Source of the DNA: Fibrobacter sp. UWH6
GTDB taxonomy: Bacteria > Fibrobacterota > Fibrobacteria > Fibrobacterales > Fibrobacteraceae
Assembly (NCBI RefSeq): GCF_900142465.1
Contig: NZ_FRAX01000023.1
Span: 1 to 42,320, forward strand
Direction: 5' to 3'
DNA: 42,320 nucleotides
The position numbers and the translations under genes were made by a program. Below are positions 22,547 to 31,384 of the stretch, piece by piece. The notes under the pieces are model-generated. The model searched no databases, was not told the DNA's origin, and saw only the letters and a list, made by a program, of their open reading frames with translations. Numbering within the stretch: position 1 is the stretch's first letter; every line of letters begins with the position of its first letter.

Positions 22547-24718
22547 ATGGACAAATCTTCAAACGTTTTAGATGAACAGGCTGCAGCAATAAAAGAGTTT
22601 ATGTATCTGCTCAGCGGCTTTGACGGTGTTAATGTGACCATTAACGACCTTTTGAAGCGTTTGAATGAACATTACGATGCCGATCGTACCTGCATTTTCG
22701 AGGTGGACGGCAATAGTGATGTGTCCATCAGTACCTATGAATGGTGTAAGGAAGGACTCGTTTCTGTAAGGGAAAATCCTAGAAACGCGGCAAAGAGCAC
22801 TTTCAGGAAGTGGGATGAGTATTTTAAGGATGAGACCGGTCTTTATGTAGAAGTCAACGAGGCTTTCCGTGCTGAAAGTCCTGAAGCCTATGACATTCTC
22901 TCCAAGTCTAACGTTCAGCGCCTGGTTGTATCTCCCCTCCTATATAAGAATAGCGTGGTGGGCGTATTGTCTGTGGAGAACCCCCATAGGAACAGCCAGC
23001 ACCTGATACTTCTTTCCGTTATTGCTAGCGCCATATTCCGTGGTATCCAGTACTCCCGTGCCCAGAAGCAGGAGAAGGCTCTGGAAAAGCAGCTGGAAGA
23101 CGATATTTCTGCAATTGGCGGTCTGGCCAGCGAATACAACCAGCTTATGGTAGTGGATCTGGAATCCGGTCAGTTTGACGCTTACATTGGCGGTAAGAAA
23201 GCTTCCAAGGAATTTATGGATTTCACCGGCCAGGGGACCCCGCTCTTCTACGATGGTTTTGTTACCGCCATGCAGTTCCTCTGCCATCCCGAAGATCTTG
23301 AACAGATGCTCAAGTTTAGCAGCAGGGATTACATTACGGAATGCCTGAAGGACAAGAAGAGATTCTCTACCAAGTTCCGCTGCCTGGATCTGGAACACAA
23401 CTACATCTGGGTGAACTTCATTGTCATCAAGTTTGACGCCATCAACGAAGCTCCCACTAGAATTTCTGTGGGCTACGTGAATACCGATGCCGAAGTGGCT
23501 GCCGAGAACGCAAGACAGAAGCAGTTGAAGGACGCCTTGGAAAGGGCTGAAGCGGCCAACATCGCAAAGACCAACTTCCTGAGCAACATGTCCCACGACA
23601 TCCGTACGCCCATGAATGCAGTCCTTGGTTTCGCAAGGCTGATGGAAGGTGTGGTGAACAATCCGGTGGTGGTGGCGGACTACCTGAAGAAGATCCGCTT
23701 CTCTGGCGAATACCTGCTGGCCATTATCAACAACGTTTTGGATCTTGCCAGTATCGATAGCGGAAAGGTTCAGCTGGACGAAGGCTTCATGGATGTGCTG
23801 GATGCCTCCAACAGTTTCGACGCCATTATCGAAGGTGAGCTGAAGAGAAAGAACATCAAGATTTATCCCACATCGGATATCAAGCACCGGTATGTGTATG
23901 CGGATTCCGCCAAGCTTCGCCAGATCATGGTGAACCTGGTCAGCAACGCCGTGAAGTATACCGGTGAAGGTGGCGAGATCCATCTTGAATTTACAGAATT
24001 GCCCTGCGATCGCGAAGGTTACGGCACCTATGTGACTACCGTCCGCGATAACGGTATCGGCATGTCCAAGGAATTCCAGGAAAAGATTTACGATTCCTTT
24101 ACCCGCGAACGCAACACTACGGACTGCGGTATTTCCGGTACGGGTCTCGGCATGTCTATCGTGAAGAAGCTGGTGGACCTGATGGGTGGCCAGATCGAGA
24201 TGGAAAGTGAACTTGGAAAGGGTACCACATTCCGTGTCATCAACACCCACAAGATTATCGATTCTCCGGAAAAGTTCCTGGAAAAGCGCCTTGGCCAGAA
24301 CGAAGATAACATGGACTTCAAGGGTAAGCGAATCCTTCTGGCGGAAGATAACGAACTCAACGCCGAAATCGCCAGGACCATTCTCGAAGACCTTGGCCTG
24401 CTGGTGGATCATGTGGAAGACGGTGTCGAGTGTGTCAATGCTCTGGGTAAGTCTGAAATGGGCTACTACGACCTGATCCTCATGGATATCCAGATGCCCA
24501 ACATGGATGGCTACAAGGCAACCCGCGTTATCAGGAATATGGAAAACCGCCTGAAGGCCAACATCCCCATTTATGCCATGACTGCAAATGCCTTTGAAGA
24601 AGACAAGAAGAAGGCTCTTGAGGTTGGTATGGATGGTCACCTGGCTAAGCCCATCGACGTGAAGCTCCTGATCAAGAACTTGACAGAAGGGTTTAGAAAG
24701 CCGGCCTGTTACGTCTAA
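22547..24718 (+). CDS. Hybrid sensor histidine kinase with GAF domain and receiver
   Basis: The 723-residue protein is soluble. Residues about 10-170 look like a GAF domain (DADRTCIFEVDG, then VVSPLLYKNSVVGVLSVE). About 195-320 resembles a PAS-like region. The kinase core has the H-box FLSNMSHDIRTPMN (H350), the N-box NLVSNAVKYTGEGG, and G-boxes DNGIGM and GTGLGMS. A C-terminal receiver has LLAEDNELN, phospho-acceptor D647 in LMDIQMPNMDG, and the lysine in HLAKP. It probably senses an intracellular signal and passes phosphate to its own receiver, with no output domain in the protein. GAGGTG lies 7 bases before the ATG; a TTG two codons earlier is too close to that site. Confidence 0.9.
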   Translation: MDKSSNVLDEQAAAIKEFMYLLSGFDGVNVTINDLLKRLNEHYDADRTCIFEVDGNSDVSISTYEWCKEGLVSVRENPRNAAKSTFRKWDEYFKDETGLYVEVNEAFRAESPEAYDILSKSNVQRLVVSPLLYKNSVVGVLSVENPHRNSQHLILLSVIASAIFRGIQYSRAQKQEKALEKQLEDDISAIGGLASEYNQLMVVDLESGQFDAYIGGKKASKEFMDFTGQGTPLFYDGFVTAMQFLCHPEDLEQMLKFSSRDYITECLKDKKRFSTKFRCLDLEHNYIWVNFIVIKFDAINEAPTRISVGYVNTDAEVAAENARQKQLKDALERAEAANIAKTNFLSNMSHDIRTPMNAVLGFARLMEGVVNNPVVVADYLKKIRFSGEYLLAIINNVLDLASIDSGKVQLDEGFMDVLDASNSFDAIIEGELKRKNIKIYPTSDIKHRYVYADSAKLRQIMVNLVSNAVKYTGEGGEIHLEFTELPCDREGYGTYVTTVRDNGIGMSKEFQEKIYDSFTRERNTTDCGISGTGLGMSIVKKLVDLMGGQIEMESELGKGTTFRVINTHKIIDSPEKFLEKRLGQNEDNMDFKGKRILLAEDNELNAEIARTILEDLGLLVDHVEDGVECVNALGKSEMGYYDLILMDIQMPNMDGYKATRVIRNMENRLKANIPIYAMTANAFEEDKKKALEVGMDGHLAKPIDVKLLIKNLTEGFRKPACYV

Positions 24719-24728
24719 CTTTTATTGA

Positions 24729-25940
24729 TTATTTAATGACTTTGTTGTAAACGGCAATCTGTCTCTGGATGATGCCGTCCCAGGTAAAGCAATCCTGGAT
24801 TCGCTTGCGGGAACCTGCAAGGAGTTTCTGGACCAGTTCGGGTTCGGCAGCCAGTCGCTTGAAGGCGTCGGCCAGGGCGACCGGATCTTTTTCCGGAACT
24901 AGCAGACCACTTACGTTGTCTACAACTACGTCGGGAATTCCGCCTACGTTGCTTGCCACGATAGGGAGTCCCAGTTCCATGGCTTCGATCAATACCACAC
25001 CCAAACCTTCGGTGTCACCCTTGTGGTCTACGATGGCGGGTAGGGTAAAGACATTGGCGTTACGGTATTCCGCTTCCAGGTCTGCAGGAGAAAGCTTACC
25101 TGTAAAAATGATGTCGCAGTGTTGACCTGCGCTCTCGTCTAACAGAGCCGCCTGCTTTTTCAGTTCTTCGGTCAGGTCGCCTACTCCGACGATACGGATT
25201 TCGAACTTGTCTGCAGGCAAGTGTTTGGCGGCCTCGATCAGGTAGCAGATCCCTTTACGTTCAATATGTCTACCCACGAAAAGAATCTTGAACTTTCCGT
25301 TGACTGGGTGCATCTGATTCTCGGGCTTGCCGTCCCTCTCGTCTGAACCAAGCGTTGTTCCGTAGGGGCTCCATTCCACGTTCACGTTGCGGATGGCCTT
25401 GATCTTGCCTGCGGTAAAACTGCTGTTGGCAAAAACAGCTTGCGCTTGACCGATTGCAAATTTCAATAGGGGCTTCACCCATTTCTTCTTTCGGATCAGA
25501 AGGAGTTCCGCACCATGAAAGTTCAGCACCAGGGGAATCCTAAAAAGCTTGGCGGCGCCTAGGGCGATGTAGGCGTGGGGGAAGGGCCAGTGGGCGTGAA
25601 TCACGTCCGGTTTCCACTTGCGGCAAAGGCTGATGCAGCGGAAGAAACCGCTGATGATATAGGGAATTGCCAGAAGCTGCAGCCAGGGCTTGGAGGCCAT
25701 CTTGCTGGGGGCGCCTTCTTCGTGGGTCAGCATTTCCCAGTCCTTGGGGGCGTAGCGGAATCGGTTGACCGGCACGCCGTCAATTTCGTGGCTCTTCAGA
25801 CCTTTGTATGTAGGAGCAAGTACTTGTACGTCGATGCCCGCTTCTTTCAAGTGGGCGATGGAGGCTCGGAGCCAGGGGACTTCGGCGTCTTCATGAAAGC
25901 GGGGATAGACTGAGCCGATGACAAGAACTTTCCGGACCAT
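24729..25940 (-). CDS. Glycosyltransferase, GT4 family (GT-B fold)
   Basis: The 403-residue protein starts MVRKVLVIGSVYPRFHEDAE. The N-terminal Rossmann-like domain has the WPFPHAYIALGAAKL and NFHGAELL segments typical of GT4 acceptor domains. The C-terminal donor domain has FKILFVGRHIERKG and the E-x7-E region VLIEAMELGLPIVASNVGG. GT4 enzymes transfer sugars from nucleotide-sugar donors in polysaccharide or glycolipid synthesis. Its ATG lies one base after the stop of the upstream GGDEF-like gene, so the two are coupled. An earlier in-frame start inside that gene is less likely. Confidence 0.87.
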   Translation of the reverse strand: MVRKVLVIGSVYPRFHEDAEVPWLRASIAHLKEAGIDVQVLAPTYKGLKSHEIDGVPVNRFRYAPKDWEMLTHEEGAPSKMASKPWLQLLAIPYIISGFFRCISLCRKWKPDVIHAHWPFPHAYIALGAAKLFRIPLVLNFHGAELLLIRKKKWVKPLLKFAIGQAQAVFANSSFTAGKIKAIRNVNVEWSPYGTTLGSDERDGKPENQMHPVNGKFKILFVGRHIERKGICYLIEAAKHLPADKFEIRIVGVGDLTEELKKQAALLDESAGQHCDIIFTGKLSPADLEAEYRNANVFTLPAIVDHKGDTEGLGVVLIEAMELGLPIVASNVGGIPDVVVDNVSGLLVPEKDPVALADAFKRLAAEPELVQKLLAGSRKRIQDCFTWDGIIQRQIAVYNKVIK

Positions 25941-25941
25941 C

Positions 25942-26421
25942 TTAACCTGTGATATCTGCGTTGACGACATTCATGGTGGTCGTGTCGCCAGAAACCTGGA
26001 TGCAGGTTGGGTAAACGATGGGCTTTACGACGCTGTTCAGCAGCTTGTTGACCTGATTGAAACCCATGGTGGATCCCATCTGTTCGATACGGCCCCTCAC
26101 TCTGTTCCAGCCTTCGATTTTAGAATCCAGCAAGAGCATGCCTAGTCCGGATCCCATTTCCAGGAAACCGATAATGTCGCTTCCGCGATTGCTCTTGTGC
26201 AGGGAGGCTAGGAAGACTTCCCAGAATTTATCGTTGGCTTCGTCGCTGCCCAGTTCCTTGCGAACGGTTTCGAAGTCAAATTCGATATACACGAAAGAAC
26301 TGTTATCCTCATCGCTACGGATAATTTCTTCTTGGCAACGTCTTTCAAAAATTTCTTCTGTGTAGATAGAAATATCGTATTTGTGTTTTCCAATCAAATT
26401 GAATAGCAGGTCTTTCATCAT
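25942..26421 (-). CDS. Degenerate GGDEF-like protein, partner of the glycosyltransferase
   Basis: The protein has about 160 residues. FVYIEFDFETV, KSNRGSDIIGFLEMGSGLGMLLLDSK and a helix EGWNRVRGRIEQM follow the order of a diguanylate cyclase GGDEF domain: first strand, the R-x-S-D-x-x-G strand, then the catalytic turn. The GG[D/E]EF signature itself is missing, so it is unlikely to make c-di-GMP; it may bind a nucleotide or act as a regulator. It is followed one base later by a GT4 enzyme, suggesting control of a surface polysaccharide. The start is chosen at the ATG 7 bases after a TAAATT box; a GTG two codons earlier is possible. Confidence 0.65.
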   Translation of the reverse strand: MMKDLLFNLIGKHKYDISIYTEEIFERRCQEEIIRSDEDNSSFVYIEFDFETVRKELGSDEANDKFWEVFLASLHKSNRGSDIIGFLEMGSGLGMLLLDSKIEGWNRVRGRIEQMGSTMGFNQVNKLLNSVVKPIVYPTCIQVSGDTTTMNVVNADITG

Positions 26422-26422
26422 C

Positions 26423-26449
26423 GGCACAAATTTAGGCTATTTTTGTGCC
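26423..26449. promoter_or_regulatory. Divergent start-codon region: GGCACAAA palindrome and two -10-like boxes
   Basis: Only 28 bases separate the divergent start codons. GGCACAAA (26423-26430) and TTTGTGCC (26442-26449) are a perfect inverted repeat. TAAATT on the minus strand (26434-26429) ends 7 bases before one ATG. TATTTT on the plus strand (26438-26443) ends 6 bases before the other. There is no room for untranslated leaders. Confidence 0.5.
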
Positions 26450-28336
26450 ATGCAACGACTGTTGAAATTGAAAAAAGTGCTGAAGAATAGTGTTTTGGCT
26501 GCTGCCGTTGAAAACTTCAAGGCAATTAAGGCCGCCACTTCCAAATATCGCCCGTTGACTCCCGAAGAAATTCAGATTCTGGAAGGTAACGGCAACCGTT
26601 CTGAATCTTGGGATAAGGTGATGGTGGAACCGGATTTCGATGCCGGTCGTATTCATCGGTCCATTTTTGTAGGTGAGGTGTACCTGCCCCGCTTTTTTGG
26701 AACTTTGTTGCTCCCGGGTGACGTTTCGTTCCCGACAGGTGTCTATGACAGCATGGTCCATGGTTGCATTATCGAGAATGCGCTGATCTATAAGGTGGCC
26801 ATGCTTAGTAACGTTCTTGTTCGCAGTAGCGCTGTCATACACAACGTAGGTTCCATTGTTAGCAGTGGAAAGATCAGCTATAAAATCGGTTCGTCCATGT
26901 CTGTGGGTAACGAGATGGGTGGCCGCTCTGTTCTGGTGTTCCCGGAAATTACCATGGACCTTGTGGATGCCCAGCTTTTCCACAAGGCCGATGCCGAAGT
27001 GAATAAGGCCTTTGCCGAACAGCTGGCCGCCTACCGCGAAGAGATGGATCTTCCCTTTGGTCTGGTGGGTAAGGGCGCTGTCGTAAGCAATACCAATATC
27101 ATTCGTAACAGCTGGATTGGTTCCCACGCCCGTATCGAAGGCGCTTCCAAGATCAGAAATTCTGTGGTGCTCAGTTCTCTGGAAGATCCCAGCCACGTTT
27201 ATGACTCCGTGATTCTTGAAAACTCCAATGTGCAGATGGGCGTTACCATCCACACCGGTGCCGAAGTTCAGGGATCCGTTCTGATGAACCGCGTGAAGGT
27301 GGCTTGCAAGGCCATCGTCAAGTCTTCTATTATCGCCCCCTGCTGCCATATCGAAGAGGGTGAGGTCAACAGTTCCTATATGGGTCCCATGACCCAGATG
27401 CATCACCATTCCCTGTTGATTGCTGCTCTCTGGCCCGATGGTTGCGGCAACCTGGGTTATGGCGCCAACGTGGGTAGTAACCATACCGGCCGCATGCCCG
27501 ATCAGGAAGTGATGCCTGGTCAGGGGATGTTCTTTGGCCTGGGCGTGAACATCAAGTTCCCCGCCAACTATCGCGAGTCACCGTTTTCGTTGATTGCCAC
27601 CGGCGTGACCACCATGCCCCAGCGTTTGAAGTTCCCCTTCTCCCTGGTGCGCCCCGGCGATCCGCAGCTTATGGGTGTGCCTGCACGCCTGAACGAAATT
27701 GTACCGGGCTGGAACTATGCCCGCAATGCCTACGCCCTGGACCGTAATGCCTATAAGTATTCCGTTCGCGGCAAGGGTATTATTCCTGTCGGATTCTATA
27801 GCATCTTTAGCCCCGAAACGGTGCGCTATGTTTACGATGCCTATTGCCGTTTGCAGGTGTCCACTATTCGCGATGTCTACACCAAGGAACATATCGATGG
27901 CCTTGGCGAAAACTTTTTGCGTGAACGAGTACGTCAGCAGGCTCTGCATACTTATGCGGAATATCTGGAACGTTACGTCCTGGATGCCATCATCAACTTT
28001 GTGGCGGGCGATGCCAATTTGCAGATGCAGCCGGTCAAGGAACTGCGCCGCCTGATTATGACGGAAACTGAAACCAACAAGGATGTTGTCCGTGTGGTGC
28101 CCCTGCCCGAAACTCTGGAAGATCTTCTGAAGCGTTACCGCCAGCTAGAAAAGGACTGGTTCGAACGCGTGTCTCACGGTCTTGACAAGGATAACGAACG
28201 CGGTCGCGAAATCTTTGACGACTACGACGATGCCCATCCTGTGGACAAGGGCTTTACGGAATGGGAAAAGGCCCGCGTCGAAGAGAAGCTGCGTAAGCTT
28301 ACCTCTGTGGCTAAAGTTTCAAAGCTTGAGGTCTAG
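26450..28336 (+). CDS. DUF4954 family protein with left-handed beta-helix
   Basis: The 628-residue protein has a long central region of hexapeptide-like repeats (for example VVSNTNIIRNSWIGSHARIE, VQMGVTIHTGAEVQGSVLMN), the mark of a left-handed beta-helix as in sugar nucleotidyl- and acyltransferases. PDQEVMPGQGMFFGLGVNIK and a helical C-terminal third (about 480-628) complete the DUF4954 layout that I recall from Bacteroidetes and Fibrobacter. The biochemical role is not established; a nucleotide-sugar or acyl transferase is plausible. The start is the ATG after a -10-like box, with no Shine-Dalgarno. The M48-like gene follows after 3 bases. Confidence 0.8.
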   Translation: MQRLLKLKKVLKNSVLAAAVENFKAIKAATSKYRPLTPEEIQILEGNGNRSESWDKVMVEPDFDAGRIHRSIFVGEVYLPRFFGTLLLPGDVSFPTGVYDSMVHGCIIENALIYKVAMLSNVLVRSSAVIHNVGSIVSSGKISYKIGSSMSVGNEMGGRSVLVFPEITMDLVDAQLFHKADAEVNKAFAEQLAAYREEMDLPFGLVGKGAVVSNTNIIRNSWIGSHARIEGASKIRNSVVLSSLEDPSHVYDSVILENSNVQMGVTIHTGAEVQGSVLMNRVKVACKAIVKSSIIAPCCHIEEGEVNSSYMGPMTQMHHHSLLIAALWPDGCGNLGYGANVGSNHTGRMPDQEVMPGQGMFFGLGVNIKFPANYRESPFSLIATGVTTMPQRLKFPFSLVRPGDPQLMGVPARLNEIVPGWNYARNAYALDRNAYKYSVRGKGIIPVGFYSIFSPETVRYVYDAYCRLQVSTIRDVYTKEHIDGLGENFLRERVRQQALHTYAEYLERYVLDAIINFVAGDANLQMQPVKELRRLIMTETETNKDVVRVVPLPETLEDLLKRYRQLEKDWFERVSHGLDKDNERGREIFDDYDDAHPVDKGFTEWEKARVEEKLRKLTSVAKVSKLEV

Positions 28337-28339
28337 CCC

Positions 28340-28894
28340 ATGATGGTGGCCCTCTGGATTTTGCTTGCTGTGGAGGTGGTGGCCCGTGCTGTTCTCGAAG
28401 TGCGTGAAGCCCGCCTGACGCAGGTGAAGGCTGGCGCCTTTGGGGTGCTTCGCCTGATTCCTCTGGTGAACGATATTGTACCATTGCCCGAAAGCCGCAA
28501 GGAACCTCTGGTCGGGAACTTCGTGAAGTTCCATGAAGAAGCTCACGGTGTTTATCACCACAGTGTTTTGCGGAACCTTTTCAAGGTGGCGGTGCTTATG
28601 CTTGCGGTGGGTCTGTTGGCCATGCTGATGGGACGCTACGGTTTGCCTCTGTGGGCGGCTATCCTCTGGCTCCATGTGGTGGCGGTTCCTGGCCGCGTGC
28701 TGTTCCATTTCTATTGCTGGAATCAGGAATACGAATGCGACAAGTATGCTCTGGAAGCGACTGACAAGCAGGTGGCTAAAAAGGCGCTGCGCGAACTTGC
28801 CTCTTGCGAGATTCCGCATACGATTCTTTTTTCGTTAATTTATCGTGAACATCCGTCTGCAGCGTTGCGGAAGAAAAGACTGCTGGGCCGTTAA
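28340..28894 (+). CDS. Small M48-like membrane metallopeptidase
   Basis: The 184-residue protein has hydrophobic segments at about 3-18, 83-97 and 103-118. HEEAH at 65-69 is a zinc-binding HExxH motif. EYECD at 130-134 matches the EYxAD third-ligand motif of M48 peptidases (HtpX/Ste24), with C replacing A. YREHPSAALRKKRLLG at the C-terminus matches the HPP...R-x-x-x-L tail of that family. It is much shorter than typical HtpX (about 290). It should sit in the inner membrane with a cytoplasmic active site. GAGG precedes the start and only 3 bases separate it from the DUF4954 stop, so they form an operon. Confidence 0.65.
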   Translation: MMVALWILLAVEVVARAVLEVREARLTQVKAGAFGVLRLIPLVNDIVPLPESRKEPLVGNFVKFHEEAHGVYHHSVLRNLFKVAVLMLAVGLLAMLMGRYGLPLWAAILWLHVVAVPGRVLFHFYCWNQEYECDKYALEATDKQVAKKALRELASCEIPHTILFSLIYREHPSAALRKKRLLGR

Positions 28895-28964
28895 ACGTCG
28901 GGCTGCCAAAGTCTCGCCTAGGTGAGATTCCAAATCGCTTGGCCGCTTGCGTTTAGTCGATCCC

Positions 28965-29996
28965 CTAGAACTTTCGGGAAAAAGTCGCCATGATGACTTT
29001 TGTGCCCCACTCGCTTCCGATTCTTTCCTGTAGAAGTTCCTCAGTGACTTCGTAATGGTAATTCCTGTATTTGCGATCCCTGGAGAAGTTTGCCATGATC
29101 ATGCCATTCCATTTTTCGTTAACCTTTATGCTCAGCATGGGCATGATGCTAAAGGTCTTGAAGTAGGGATCATAACCATCGTAAACTTCGTCAAATTTGG
29201 TGGACCTTAAAAATCCGCCTACACCGGCGTTGACCATGAGCATGGGGAATCGCTGGAATGGCAACATATAAATTAATGTTCCTCCATACCGGTAGCGGTA
29301 TCCGTTTGCAGAATACTCCGAACCGCATTTCCAGATTTCACCCTCTTCGGCATTGGTGTACTTGGTAAAGGTCCAGTTGGCGTTTGGCCTCAATACAATC
29401 CTGGTCCATTTGCTCCTGGGCAAAAAGGCGATCAAGGGAATGGTGGCGCCTACTCGGTATTTGATTCCGTAGGAAAAAGCCGTCATGAACATATCCCTGT
29501 CAAACGCACCTTCCTCAGCATTGTATACGCCCATGAAGGTGGCGTAACTTCCGTAGTTGAAGGAGGAATGGATGTTTGCGGATATGCCCAGCTCCAACAA
29601 GTGGATTGCTTCCAGGGTAATGTCGCTGTTGAATCCCAGGTCCATGATGCTCAGGTTTGAACCCACCATTCCTTTCAAAGTCAGCAGTTTGCCCAGATCC
29701 TTTTCGGCACGGAAATCGCTGTTCCAGGCAATGGGGGTTGCCAGCGGGAAGAACGGCCAATTGTGCAGGGATTCCGAATTGCGGAGCGCCTTGTGAGTCA
29801 GTACAAAGGCTGCCCAGGTAAAGTTGTGGTTTACGCTGGTTCGAAAGCTAGAGTCAATGGCCGCCTCGGTCTGGACCGTGGCTGTTTGGGCGGAATCCGT
29901 TTGCGTAGAATCTGTCTGCGCGCAGGCGGGCACTCCCCAAAAAAGGGTGCAGCCCAATAGCGCAATTGCCAGCTTCTTGAAAACGGATCCATTCAT
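28965..29996 (-). CDS. Secreted outer-membrane beta-barrel-like protein
   Basis: The 343-residue protein starts with a signal peptide (MNGSVFKKLAIALLGCTLFW, cleavage probably at ACAQ). A short T/Q/A-rich repeat follows (DSTQTDSAQTATVQTEA). The rest alternates aromatic and polar residues as in beta strands. It ends in VIMATFSRKF, and a C-terminal phenylalanine is typical of outer-membrane barrels. Aromatic girdle-like words recur (GYRYRYGGTLIYML, RKYRNYHYEV). I do not recognise a family. It is divergent from the BatD-like gene and has no clear ribosome-binding site. Confidence 0.75.
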   Translation of the reverse strand: MNGSVFKKLAIALLGCTLFWGVPACAQTDSTQTDSAQTATVQTEAAIDSSFRTSVNHNFTWAAFVLTHKALRNSESLHNWPFFPLATPIAWNSDFRAEKDLGKLLTLKGMVGSNLSIMDLGFNSDITLEAIHLLELGISANIHSSFNYGSYATFMGVYNAEEGAFDRDMFMTAFSYGIKYRVGATIPLIAFLPRSKWTRIVLRPNANWTFTKYTNAEEGEIWKCGSEYSANGYRYRYGGTLIYMLPFQRFPMLMVNAGVGGFLRSTKFDEVYDGYDPYFKTFSIMPMLSIKVNEKWNGMIMANFSRDRKYRNYHYEVTEELLQERIGSEWGTKVIMATFSRKF

Positions 29997-30121
29997 AACG
30001 TAGTTCTTTCAATCTAGCTTTTTCTTTCCCGAGTCCACATTTTTGGGTTGGCTTGCCATAGTCGAAATTTTGTATATTCCTTGAAGAATATTGAAATCGC
30101 GGTTTTGGAACGCTAATTTTT

Positions 30122-31117
30122 ATGAAGAACATTATTTTGGTACGTCGTTTTTCGCTGATTGCCCTGCTGGTATGTCTTGTGGCTTCCTGGAGTTTCGCCT
30201 TCGATGTAAGTGTCAAGGCCAACGTGGATAACGCCCAGGTGTTTATCGGTGATATGTTCAATTACGAAATCTCCGTGACCGCTCCCGAAAACGCCATTGT
30301 GGATTTGCCCAGCTTCGTAGGAAATCTCGGTAGCTTCGAAGTGAAGGAAATGAAGAATGAACGTATTACCGAGGGTATGCCCAAGGGCACTGCAAAATTT
30401 ACCTGGCTTGCAACGTTGAACACTTTTGTCGGCGGCGATTTCATGATCGCTCCCCAGCAGGTGTTGGCTGTTGTGGGTAGCGATACCGTGCGCACCAATA
30501 CAGACCCCGTGGCCGTGAAGGTTGCTCCCCGCACCACCGGCGAAGAAGAGGACATCCTGGAAGTGGAAGACCCCATGGCTGACCCCCGCCTGCCTCAGTG
30601 GCTGTATATTTTGCTGGGTGTACTTGGTGCCATCTTGCTGGTGGTGGCTGGCTGGCTCCTGCACAAGAAATTACGCAAGCAGGGTGCGGCTCCCCGTCTG
30701 CCGCCTTACGAAGAAGCGGTCTTGGCTCTCAAGGAACTTCGCGTTCGCAATTACCTTGCCGAAGGAAACCAGGGCGACTACTTTATGTCTATGGGCTTCA
30801 TTACCCGCCGTTACGTTGAACGTCGCTTTGGCGTAGAAATTCTTGACGCTACTGTGGCGGAACTGAAGCAGCGCATGGCTCACGTTTCTGGCCTCCCGCA
30901 GGCTTACAAGGAATCTGTTGTAACTCTGGCTGTAGAAACGGAACCCGTCAAATTCGCCAAGATGAAATTGGACGGCGAACGTTGCCGCTTCTGGGATGAA
31001 TGGGCCGACCGTCTGGTTGAAGATACCAAGCCCACTCCCGAAGAACAGCAGGCCGAAAAGGAAGCCTTGAAAGCCGCTCTCGCCAATGTGAAGGCCGCCA
31101 AGAAAAAGAAGAAATAG
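30122..31117 (+). CDS. BatD-like membrane-anchored protein
   Basis: The 331-residue protein starts with a signal peptide ending SWSFAFD. Residues about 25-150 form an immunoglobulin-like beta domain (VFIGDMFNYEISVTAPENA, then LPSFVGNLGSFEV, then VGGDFMIAPQQV), as in the N-terminal part of BatD. A single membrane helix (PQWLYILLGVLGAILLVVAGWLL) lies at about 160-182. The cytoplasmic tail (EEAVLALKELRVRNYLAEGN onward) resembles the helical DUF4381/BatD tail and ends in polylysine. BatD proteins act with MoxR and VWA proteins in envelope-stress functions; no such partner gene is next to it. Confidence 0.65.
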   Translation: MKNIILVRRFSLIALLVCLVASWSFAFDVSVKANVDNAQVFIGDMFNYEISVTAPENAIVDLPSFVGNLGSFEVKEMKNERITEGMPKGTAKFTWLATLNTFVGGDFMIAPQQVLAVVGSDTVRTNTDPVAVKVAPRTTGEEEDILEVEDPMADPRLPQWLYILLGVLGAILLVVAGWLLHKKLRKQGAAPRLPPYEEAVLALKELRVRNYLAEGNQGDYFMSMGFITRRYVERRFGVEILDATVAELKQRMAHVSGLPQAYKESVVTLAVETEPVKFAKMKLDGERCRFWDEWADRLVEDTKPTPEEQQAEKEALKAALANVKAAKKKKK

Positions 31118-31192
31118 CCCCGCGAGGGAACAAGGCTTCGTGCCATTCGCTAAATTCGAAAAGCGATTTTAAAAAGTCAGATTTTCATTTTG

Positions 31193-31231
31193 AGGTTACT
31201 AAATGGGCAAGAAAAGTTCATTTAGTAACCT
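31193..31231. repeat. GGTTACTAAA inverted repeat, unit 1
   Basis: Arms AGGTTACTAAATG and CATTTAGTAACCT pair over 13 bp with a 13-base loop. The core GGTTACT...AGTAACC unit is exactly 37 bases (31194-31230), as in units 2 and 3. A T-rich run follows, so it could also terminate the BatD-like transcript. Confidence 0.7.
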
Positions 31232-31288
31232 TTATTTTGTATAAATTAATTATTTTATCTACTTTGATGAGGAAAAATACGTTTTTGG

Positions 31289-31325
31289 GGTTACTAAAAT
31301 GGATAAAAAATAGATAGTAGTAACC
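31289..31325. repeat. GGTTACTAAA inverted repeat, unit 2
   Basis: GGTTACTA (31289-31296) pairs with TAGTAACC (31318-31325). The unit is again 37 bases, begins 95 bases after unit 1, and has a different A-rich interior. Confidence 0.65.
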
Positions 31326-31384
31326 TGTGCACCTTGTAAAATAGCTCGTGAATGTGGTTCTCGTTTTGAATAAACTAAAATTGG

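Noticed and set aside
22940-24640. 566-codon minus-strand frame inside the histidine kinase gene
   Set aside because: It is an antisense shadow caused by the codon bias of the kinase gene; the kinase motifs fix the plus strand as coding.
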